Assembly: GCA_964469505.1 (NCBI GenBank)
Contig: CAYXZO010000014.1
Coordinates: forward strand, 1-48,326
DNA from: CAYXZO01 sp964469505
GTDB lineage: Bacteria > Fidelibacterota > UBA8477 > JABMPR01
Length of the DNA: 48,326 nucleotides
Direction of reading: 5' to 3'
Shown here: positions 41,872-48,326 of the stretch, piece after piece
Layout: every line of letters begins with the position of its first letter
Position numbering within the stretch: the first letter of the stretch is position 1
Notes under the pieces: generated by a model
Databases searched by the model: none
What the model was told of the DNA's origin: nothing
Seen by the model: only the letters and a program-made list of their open reading frames with translations
Made by a program: the position numbers and the translations under genes

Positions 41872-43029
41872 GTGGACTTTGACACTTACTGGCTGCTTTT
41901 TATAGCCTTGGTATTTGGCCTAGGGGAGAAACTTCCCCCTAGCCGAAGATATTACATGAACTATGTGGCTTTGGGGGTCTGTTTCGCAGCCGGAGTGTTG
42001 GATATGTCCACCTACGGTATTCCCTTAATTGCTGCTGTATTATGGCTCCAATTTATTACCTATTTCGGCGGGCGTTTCGTGCGACCCGCTCGCCAGGCCG
42101 GTTTTTTCCTTTTATCAGTTTGGTTGCTTGTAGCACCGTTTCACGCGCCCCCAAGTTCCCTCCGACTGTTTTTCTTTAGTACTTTGCATTTGATGCTAGT
42201 GGTGGGGATGGAAATCCTGGTTTATCGGGGGTTGTCTGGAACTAGACGACGCTGGGAGGTCATGTCCCTCGTGCTGGCAGCCCTATGGTTCATTGTCGTC
42301 TGGCGCTTATGGCCTCGAATTGATCTTTACACCGCGCTGCTGTTCTGGTTGATAATTTTCATAGTCGGTCGTTTAGTCCTATTCCACCAACGTGGTTATT
42401 TACCTCTCCCATTAGCTGGTTTCTATGGTTTGGTATTGGTGGTGGAAATTGCTCTTTTTAGATGCTTGGATACCTTACCTCCGCAGTTCCTGGTCGTAAT
42501 TCCTGGTGTCATTCTGCTGTCAGTGGCTTTTATGGCAAAACATTTTGCCTTGGCTTTCTCCAGTTTGTTTTTGGGTCAGATTTTGACTTGGCTTTGGACA
42601 TCGCCCCAGCTACCACCCGAATGGGCTTTTCCACTAGGGGCGGGAATTTTGTTTGCCGTGATTGTTAGCCTGTCAGGAATGGCGGAAAATGACTCGACTA
42701 AGCCCCTTACTTTTAATGCCTTACAGGGGCTAGGGCGACAGCGCCCTAGAGTGGGAGCAGCTCTGATGATTTTGCAAGCCGCTTTTGCAGTGCTGCCGTC
42801 ATTTCGACTAACATGTGCAAACTATTGGTTTCCCTACGAGTGGTATGTTATCGGGCAATTGCTTTGGTTACTCAAGCTGGGTATGTGCCTATACCGTCAG
42901 CCGTCTGAAAACAGAGCCCGTATTTTGCGTCCCTCTTTGAGCGTGTGGATCCTGACGGTGGGACTGTTGCTGTTCATCGGGGCTTTCACGGCATCCCGGC
43001 TGCTTCAGTGGATGGGGCTTTTTAATTAG
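41872..43029 (+). CDS. multi-pass membrane protein of unknown function
   Basis: This 385-aa protein is almost entirely hydrophobic, with about 10-12 predicted membrane helices (for example 'YWLLFIALVFGLGEKLPPSR' with the first helix, 'FVRPARQAGFFLLSVWLLVA', 'LLFWLIIFIVGRLVLF', 'PPQFLVVIPGVILLSVAF'). The only polar regions are short basic loops such as GTRRRWE and LGRQRPR. No transporter or enzyme motif is recognised. The start is GTG, without a good ribosome site. Spacing is 36 nt to the preceding gene. The stop is 15 nt before the adenosyltransferase start. It may belong to the antiporter transcription unit. Confidence 0.6.
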   Translation: MDFDTYWLLFIALVFGLGEKLPPSRRYYMNYVALGVCFAAGVLDMSTYGIPLIAAVLWLQFITYFGGRFVRPARQAGFFLLSVWLLVAPFHAPPSSLRLFFFSTLHLMLVVGMEILVYRGLSGTRRRWEVMSLVLAALWFIVVWRLWPRIDLYTALLFWLIIFIVGRLVLFHQRGYLPLPLAGFYGLVLVVEIALFRCLDTLPPQFLVVIPGVILLSVAFMAKHFALAFSSLFLGQILTWLWTSPQLPPEWAFPLGAGILFAVIVSLSGMAENDSTKPLTFNALQGLGRQRPRVGAALMILQAAFAVLPSFRLTCANYWFPYEWYVIGQLLWLLKLGMCLYRQPSENRARILRPSLSVWILTVGLLLFIGAFTASRLLQWMGLFN

Positions 43030-43044
43030 GGATTGGAGAGGCCT

Positions 43045-43590
43045 ATGAAAATTTATACTCGTCAGGGAGATGGGGGCTTGACTCGGTTGGGTAATGGGCG
43101 GAGAGTGCCGAAGAACCACCCCCAGGTTCAAGCTTTCGGTGTTTTGGACGAGTTGAATAGCGCTCTGGGATGGGCCAAAGAATGGTTACCGGACGGTCGC
43201 TGGCACCAGGAATTGATTCAAATCCAGAATCTGTTGTTTACCGTGGGTGCTCTTCTGGCTCATGCTCCCAAGGCCTTGAAACCCACCCCAGAGGACATAG
43301 CAGCATTGGAAAAATGGATCGATGCATATACAGCGGAGTTGCCGCCGTTGCGTCGCTTTATCCTGCCGGGGGGCTCCCGAGCCGCCGCAGCTTTGCATAT
43401 GGCGCGGGCAATCTGTCGTAGGTCTGAAAGAATGGTGGTGGAACTGGAAAACGGCGATTTGCCGCCGCCAGAGGTCAAAGCCTATCTCAACCGGCTTTCG
43501 GATTATCTGTTTGTTTTGGCCCGCTATATGTTATTCCTGGAAGGCAAACCGGAACCCACCTGGCCGCCTGAAAAAGAAACTTCTACCTGA
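43045..43590 (+). CDS. PduO-type cob(I)alamin adenosyltransferase
   Basis: This 181-aa enzyme transfers adenosine from ATP to cob(I)alamin to make coenzyme B12. It has the PduO ATP-binding start 'IYTRQGDGGLTRLGNGRRV' (usual TxxGDxGxTxL...RVxK) and 'VLDELNSALGWAKEWL'. The C-terminal 'FILPGGSRAAAALHMARAIC' with 'RRSERMV' carries the conserved Arg residues. ATG 43045 is preferred, with GGAGAGG just upstream. An in-frame TTG 12 nt earlier is unlikely. No B12-dependent enzyme or B12 riboswitch is visible nearby. The gene overlaps the convergent DUF503 gene by 8 nt. Confidence 0.95.
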   Translation: MKIYTRQGDGGLTRLGNGRRVPKNHPQVQAFGVLDELNSALGWAKEWLPDGRWHQELIQIQNLLFTVGALLAHAPKALKPTPEDIAALEKWIDAYTAELPPLRRFILPGGSRAAAALHMARAICRRSERMVVELENGDLPPPEVKAYLNRLSDYLFVLARYMLFLEGKPEPTWPPEKETST

Positions 43591-43882
43591 TATCCAGTTC
43601 TGCCCTCAACAATACCGCTTCACCAATAATATCCATCTCAACCGCCCGGCGAACATTGTTCAGAATTTCATTCACCTGTTGGTAGTCGGAGCTGACGGCG
43701 GCCACCACCAGGCAGGCCCGCTGCCATTTATCCTGGTAGCCGATTTCGGCAATGGCCACTTTGAAACGTGCCGGCAGGCGGTCCTTTAAGCGCCGGAGTA
43801 CGCGCCGCTTTTCCTTAAGGCTGTGGGCTTGGGGTAGGTGCAGCTCGATTTCGAGGGTTCCCAGGTAGTATCGGTTGTCCAT
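43583..43882 (-). CDS. DUF503 (YlxP-like) protein
   Basis: This 99-aa protein belongs to the DUF503/YlxP family, recognisable from 'LGTLEIELHLPQAHSLKEKR', 'RVLRRLKDRLPARFKVAIAE' and 'WQRACLVVAAVSSDYQQVNE'. YlxP is a small protein typically encoded between infB and rbfA and linked to ribosome maturation. Here it sits apart, last in a minus-strand run after the M1 peptidase (9 nt spacing), although the window holds the infB-rbfA operon without it. The ATG is preceded by AAGGT. Its stop region overlaps the adenosyltransferase gene by 8 nt. Confidence 0.88.
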   Translation of the reverse strand: MDNRYYLGTLEIELHLPQAHSLKEKRRVLRRLKDRLPARFKVAIAEIGYQDKWQRACLVVAAVSSDYQQVNEILNNVRRAVEMDIIGEAVLLRAELDIR

Positions 43883-43891
43883 TTAGTTACC

Positions 43892-46858
43892 TTATCTGGT
43901 ACTCACGAACGGAATATCCAATTTATCCAGGTTGAGCAACACCTGGAATTGTTTTACGTGGAAATCTCTTTGTCCATTGCGATAGGTTAGGGCCGGGTAA
44001 TATAGTTCCAACGGCCCTAAGGAGAGAAAAGGAGATAATACCATTACCGGTTTCCATCCGGTATTCCCCGGTTCCTGAGCCAGGGCGGCCCCGGCGAAGA
44101 TATTCAGGATATAGAACAACCGGGAAGTGGCAGCTGAAAGCCCGATTAAGTTTTCAGCTCCCGGTACCGGTTCGTGTTCTTGAGCTACGAAACCGGGAAG
44201 ACTGAACAAACTAGAGTAACCGAACTTTCCTCCCGGACGAAAGGGGGTATCACTTGAGTGGGTTAGGAAGTAGACCCTTTCCAGGTTGGGATCAATATCG
44301 GAGGAATAGTAAAAGTATTCCTGCGTAGGTACCTCGCCCCAGGTGGTGCCCAGGAAGTAGCGTGTGTCGAGCCTTCGTTTGTTTCCTAGTGAAAAGGTAT
44401 GTCGAATCAGGAAAGCTGTTTTGCCGTAGGGGTTCTTATCCCCTCTACGGTAACCAATAGTGGTTTGAAAAGTAATGGAGGGCCTAGAACTGCGTTTATC
44501 CTTATGTTGGTACCACTGAAAAATAAGCTTATCGAAACGCCCTTTTTCCCAAACAGCCGCATCCAGATAATGCAGAGTATCGCGACCTTGATCAAAGGGA
44601 ACGGACAGACCGGCCGGGGTTATGGCTTGTCTCAAAGCTCCCAGCTTGATGGTCGTGGTGGGATTCCGGAAGCTCATTTCTACCCGCCCTTGCCGGTAGG
44701 TCCAGGAATAATGTCCGCGGTAAGACAATGTTAGTACTCGTTTATTGGCCAGATAAAAATTCTGCTTGGCACCGCCCGCCCAGGTGATTTCATGGGAAAC
44801 TAACCCGTATGAAGCGTAAATCCACCAGGACCGATTCAGCGGCGGAGGTCCCCCTCTGAGCAATATCATTCCCGGGATCAGACCATCCCGTTCGTCGTAG
44901 GTCAGCCAGGGATACAGCCACAAATCGTAGCGGTTGCCGCGGCTTATGGGTAACTCTAACCAGTGGATTGATAAAGGCGGAATGGTGTAATTGTTAAGGC
45001 GGTTCATCTCCGGTACGACCAGCTCCGGATCCAGAACAACTTTCTTGATTTCAAAGGGAACCTGTAAGCGAGTCACAAGGCGGCCTTTAAACGGCTCCAG
45101 CCAAACGATTTTTTTCTGCTCTTGAGGACCTTCTAATCCCACTGGACAGGGTGCAGCAAAATCACCGTGGTTAATGACAACGACTTCCACTTGCCGTGGT
45201 CCGCGGTGGCTTACTTTTTCGAGGGCAAAATCCAGTTTTCCCGTGGAATTAATTAACCCGTCAAAATACCAATCCAGTGTCTTGCCGGTCACTTCTTCGA
45301 ATACAGCCTGTAAATCTTCAGGATAGGGGTGCTTAAAGGCCCAACGCCGGAAGTACACATGCCAGGCGGAATCGATCAGGGCTTCACCCAGGTAGGCATG
45401 AAGCATTTTGGTAGCCACCGCCGTTTTCTTGTAAACCATGGCACCATAATTACTACGGCTGAAGGCCTCTGAGGTCAATCCCGGGGGCTGGTCACTTTTG
45501 GAATTGGCACTGGAGTAATAGGCTAGCTCATCTATAAGGTCGAAAGTCATATCAGGAACAAAGGATTTTACCAGTTTATTGAGAAAGGGCTTGTTATCTT
45601 TTTTGAACCTGATCAGCAGATCATCTCGATACTTCGTTCGCCAGTAACGAGCTTCAGCATAGGAGTTTAAGCCTTCATCTAACCAAGGATGCTCCCGTTC
45701 ATTGGACCCGGACAGACCATAAAACCAGTTATGTCCCACCTCGTGCATGATGACATCTTCCAGCATAGTTTGAAACGGCATTTTATTTATGACTGTGATC
45801 ATGGGGTATTCCATCCCTCCTCCGGCTGAGAAGTCGCCATCAACGACTGTTACTGAGGAGTAGGGATAGGGCATAAACCAACGGCTGTAATATTTAACCG
45901 CGTCATGGATATATTCGATGGAGTGACGGAAATTCTTGAAATTACTAGGTAATACATAAGAGTACAAAGCCACCGGTGCCCGACCTGCAGGGCGATAGTA
46001 ACCTTTCAATACCAAGTAACGTTTGTCGGCGAACCAGGCAAAATCATGGACCCGATTCTGGCGAAAAGTAATGGTTTTGAAGACGCTATCGCTGGGGGGA
46101 ATCCCTTGTTTGATAAGTGCCTGCAATGTATCCAGCTTAATCTTTGGGTGCGCCAATAAACTGTCTCTGAGCCGGTTGCCAAAAGCGGCCAGCTCCTCCC
46201 GCCACTGAATTTCACTGGAATCCTGTAATACCCCTGTCGCCGCAACCCGGTAATTGCGTGGCACGGTGATATGGACGGTGAAATCTCCCCACTCGCTGTA
46301 AAATTCGCCTTGATCCAGGTAGGAAATAGGATGCCAACCATAGCGGTCATACACCGCTGGCTTGGGATACCATTGGGTGCATTCGTAATGCTGATCTTTA
46401 TGTCCGAAACGGGAAACGGACAATGGAACCTGTATCTCGAATTTCAGCTTAAAAACCATCGAATCCCCTGGGGACAAAGGTGCGGGCAGGGGAAAATAGG
46501 CCACATCCAATGTATCCGGCGCTTTGTAACGCCATTTGATAGGTTTGCCATCACCTGAAACATCCTTAATCTCGATCCAGCCCCGGTCCTCGGGAGCCAG
46601 ATTGGCAAAGCGTCGGCTGCCGAATTTCTTCTTCTGACGAGCCAGCGGAGTCTGGTCGTTTTTATAGGCATTGGGCCACAGATGAATCCAGAGATAGGTC
46701 AAGGTATCTGGAGAGTTGTTGTAATACACGAAGGTCTCTTTCCCTGTCAAACGATGCTGCTCATCATCCAGTTTGACCCAGATCTCATACCGGACGTACT
46801 GTTGCCAATAATTAGCTACTGCCACACTGGAGAGTAGTAAGAATAGCAGAGAGCGCAT
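43892..46858 (-). CDS. secreted M1-family zinc metallopeptidase
   Basis: This 988-aa protein has a signal peptide (MRSLLFLLLSSVAVA). The M1 beta-sandwich N-terminal domain is followed by the catalytic gluzincin domain: zinc site 'HEVGHNWFYG' (His372, Glu373, His376) and 'PWLDEGLNSYAE' with Glu395 as the third ligand. The substrate-anchoring GxMEN motif appears as 'GGGMEYPM', with Tyr for Asn. About 350 residues after the peptidase part are rich in alternating strands ('RVEMSFRNPTTTIKLGALRQ', 'LDTRYFLGTTWGEVPTQ') and may form an outer-membrane barrel, so the enzyme may be displayed or anchored there. No type IX sorting tail is seen. GAGGAG lies about 11 nt upstream of the ATG. Confidence 0.9.
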   Translation of the reverse strand: MRSLLFLLLSSVAVANYWQQYVRYEIWVKLDDEQHRLTGKETFVYYNNSPDTLTYLWIHLWPNAYKNDQTPLARQKKKFGSRRFANLAPEDRGWIEIKDVSGDGKPIKWRYKAPDTLDVAYFPLPAPLSPGDSMVFKLKFEIQVPLSVSRFGHKDQHYECTQWYPKPAVYDRYGWHPISYLDQGEFYSEWGDFTVHITVPRNYRVAATGVLQDSSEIQWREELAAFGNRLRDSLLAHPKIKLDTLQALIKQGIPPSDSVFKTITFRQNRVHDFAWFADKRYLVLKGYYRPAGRAPVALYSYVLPSNFKNFRHSIEYIHDAVKYYSRWFMPYPYSSVTVVDGDFSAGGGMEYPMITVINKMPFQTMLEDVIMHEVGHNWFYGLSGSNEREHPWLDEGLNSYAEARYWRTKYRDDLLIRFKKDNKPFLNKLVKSFVPDMTFDLIDELAYYSSANSKSDQPPGLTSEAFSRSNYGAMVYKKTAVATKMLHAYLGEALIDSAWHVYFRRWAFKHPYPEDLQAVFEEVTGKTLDWYFDGLINSTGKLDFALEKVSHRGPRQVEVVVINHGDFAAPCPVGLEGPQEQKKIVWLEPFKGRLVTRLQVPFEIKKVVLDPELVVPEMNRLNNYTIPPLSIHWLELPISRGNRYDLWLYPWLTYDERDGLIPGMILLRGGPPPLNRSWWIYASYGLVSHEITWAGGAKQNFYLANKRVLTLSYRGHYSWTYRQGRVEMSFRNPTTTIKLGALRQAITPAGLSVPFDQGRDTLHYLDAAVWEKGRFDKLIFQWYQHKDKRSSRPSITFQTTIGYRRGDKNPYGKTAFLIRHTFSLGNKRRLDTRYFLGTTWGEVPTQEYFYYSSDIDPNLERVYFLTHSSDTPFRPGGKFGYSSLFSLPGFVAQEHEPVPGAENLIGLSAATSRLFYILNIFAGAALAQEPGNTGWKPVMVLSPFLSLGPLELYYPALTYRNGQRDFHVKQFQVLLNLDKLDIPFVSTR

Positions 46859-46949
46859 AGGGAATTACTCCTCACTGAAAAAGGTGTTGTTTTGTTTGTT
46901 TGTCTTGAGTGTAAATGACACTGTCTTGGGCAAAAAGCAGCTTTCTTCA

Positions 46950-48326
46950 TTAATAGCTGAACCAATGATTGAGTTTAAGCAGAATCACGTGGTCTGCCGG
47001 AGCTGCTGATAGATCTTGGATATCGTCCAGGAATCGAAATTCTCCTTGATCGGTGAAATTGGTGCGGCCCTGCGACCAAACCAGATAGAAGGTAGATCCT
47101 GCCGCGTATTCCCACCGGAGAACCAGGTTAGAACGGAATTGTTGAAAATTGAAATCGTATCCGCCCAAATCCGATATCGACTCGAACCGATCCTCGTACC
47201 TATCGGCTCTTGGATTCGTCACCAGTTTAAAATGGTCATAATGACCAGCCGTGATGAATGGCATTCCGTAGAATTGCAAGGACAACTCAGGTGTAAGCGT
47301 CAGATTAAGGCGGGTAACTAACAGAGCGGTTTTTTGATGCAATCGACCTAGAAGTGGAAACGTTCCTTCGGAATTGTCGGACTCACCAAGGTACTGACGA
47401 TCATCTGTTTGATACATCAGGCCGGGGTTCAGCGAAAAACTGAATCGCTTTAAAACCTGTACTGACACCGAAGGGAATACGTTGAAATGTCCGAAACCTT
47501 CCACGTCTTGGCCGTAATTTATGTTAAGGCGTAGAGTTACTTCCTTACGGGGATCGGAATAGAACCCGCACCAACTGTTCCAACCGGCAGGTATTTTGAG
47601 TGCTGGCCCACCCCGAAGGATAAAAGGGTCCAAACGTTCCCACTGGTGATTAAAACCGCCATAAAACCCCCAATAATTCAATAATTGGAACCCAAAATTG
47701 AAATTAAAGCCGCCTCCCAGATCCTCATTTCCAAAATTAGTCGCGCGCCAGGTGTTGGCGTTGAAATTATACCGACGTAGAAAACGACCGGGCTGGAATT
47801 CAAAGTATCCGACCCAGACAAAGCCGGCGATAAAATCCGTATTGCGCATATAGCCGATTTCGTTGCTGTCAAAACCGGGGGTCCTAAAGATTACACCAAT
47901 CGCCCCTCGCCAATTGCCACTGATCTTACTGATATTGCTTACCCCAGAAAGTCCTTCCAGATGTGTCAAAGCAGAATCAACCTGCAAATGAGCGGCATCC
48001 GGGCGTTGGAAGTAACGTGCTGATGAGAGCTGATCTTTAAGCAAAGCGCTGGGCGAACCGGTCAGTTGACTGGCTGCCAAGCGCAGATCGAATTGGAAAC
48101 GATCCTGTGCCCAGCGGTGGGTGATATCTACTCCCATGGTGGTAGCGGTACGGTGCAAGTCCTCAAACGAACTGTCAGGAATGTCACGCATAAGTTGGGT
48201 AACGATGCCGCCGATAGCGGTCCGCCCGCGGTTCATATCTTTACGTACACGGCCCACCAGGAAATTTGTCCAGGGCTCAACCAGCTCGCTGTGCTCCACA
48301 GAATCAGCCCACACCAGGGCTTTTTC
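46950..48326 (-). CDS. DUF5916 outer-membrane protein, 3' part (5' end beyond the window)
   Basis: The reading frame is open to the window edge, and 458 codons before the stop are visible. The sequence matches the C-terminal part of DUF5916 proteins: 'LVGRVRKDMNRGRTAIGGIV', then 'LHRTATTMGVDITHRWAQDR', 'SSARYFQRPDAAHLQVDSAL' and 'RTPGFDSNEIGYMRNTDFI'. It continues as many alternating strands to a terminal Tyr (KLNHWFSY), as in outer-membrane barrels. Family members usually have an N-terminal carbohydrate-binding-like domain, which would lie outside the window. The function of the family is unknown. The M1 peptidase gene follows 91 nt downstream. Confidence 0.85.
   Translation of the reverse strand, partial: EKALVWADSVEHSELVEPWTNFLVGRVRKDMNRGRTAIGGIVTQLMRDIPDSSFEDLHRTATTMGVDITHRWAQDRFQFDLRLAASQLTGSPSALLKDQLSSARYFQRPDAAHLQVDSALTHLEGLSGVSNISKISGNWRGAIGVIFRTPGFDSNEIGYMRNTDFIAGFVWVGYFEFQPGRFLRRYNFNANTWRATNFGNEDLGGGFNFNFGFQLLNYWGFYGGFNHQWERLDPFILRGGPALKIPAGWNSWCGFYSDPRKEVTLRLNINYGQDVEGFGHFNVFPSVSVQVLKRFSFSLNPGLMYQTDDRQYLGESDNSEGTFPLLGRLHQKTALLVTRLNLTLTPELSLQFYGMPFITAGHYDHFKLVTNPRADRYEDRFESISDLGGYDFNFQQFRSNLVLRWEYAAGSTFYLVWSQGRTNFTDQGEFRFLDDIQDLSAAPADHVILLKLNHWFSY

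Noticed and set aside
43322..43789. Plus-strand open frame across the adenosyltransferase and DUF503 genes
   Set aside because: It is out of frame with the PduO-type gene and antisense to the DUF503 gene, both of which have clear family motifs.
1..48326. Insertion sequences, prophage, integron or toxin-antitoxin modules
   Set aside because: No transposase, integrase, phage structural or toxin-antitoxin motifs were seen. The only strong nucleotide repeat is the in-frame coding duplication.

Overview
This window looks like a scaffold from an uncultured bacterium of the FCB superphylum, of the Marinimicrobia / Calditrichota / KSB1 kind. The lineage is inferred from gene content: a giant secreted protein ends in the 'NYPNPFNP' type sorting / FlgD-like domain that tags type IX secretion cargo in these groups, and there are a DUF5916 outer-membrane protein, a receiver-PPDK fusion protein, and alanine dehydrogenase paralogs. 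No rRNA or species marker is present, so placement below superphylum is open. Two runs of exactly 100 N (29278-29377, 37345-37444) are scaffolding gaps, which points to a metagenome or single-cell assembly.

Layout. (1) 98-1468: a small sulfur-relay cluster (TusE/DsrC-like, DsrE-like, and a MerR-type regulator with a cysteine-rich 'two-CW' tail). (2) 1474-4203: a secreted protein of unknown function on the minus strand, a TrkH potassium channel subunit, and tRNA-Arg(CCT). (3) 4248-17099: the classical translation / RNA-processing superoperon rimP-nusA-infB-rbfA-truB-ribF-rpsO-pnp, preceded by a membrane-anchored TPR protein and continued by an M16 peptidase, alanine dehydrogenase and a polysaccharide deacetylase. 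tRNA-Ser(GGA) closes this block.

(4) 17443-33756: the accessory heart of the window. Two homologous, probably outer-membrane beta-barrel proteins with lysine/arginine-rich linkers come first. A 12.9-kb gene follows, encoding a protein of about 4,287 residues built from about 24 Ig-like units of about 108 residues plus a second repeat family and a C-terminal sorting domain. Two lipoproteins (TPR and coiled-coil) end the run. The genes are co-directional, and the last three overlap or lie within 3 nt of each other, so they may form one cell-surface system. An exact 971-nt tandem duplication inside the giant gene shows that it is changing length.

(5) 33794-39803: a minus-strand double-receiver PPDK-like protein, divergent from an alanine dehydrogenase paralog that has lost a catalytic lysine, then a CoA-transferase and a universal stress protein. 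(6) 39955-43590: a NhaD-type Na+/H+ antiporter with a possibly structured leader, two unrecognised genes, and a PduO-type cobalamin adenosyltransferase. (7) 43583-48326, minus strand: a YlxP-like DUF503 protein, a large secreted M1 metallopeptidase, and the 3' part of a DUF5916 outer-membrane protein running off the window.

The most distinctive parts are the surface-protein cluster (region 4), the MerR/two-CW sulfur cluster (region 1) and the receiver-PPDK protein with its divergent alanine dehydrogenase-like partner (region 5).
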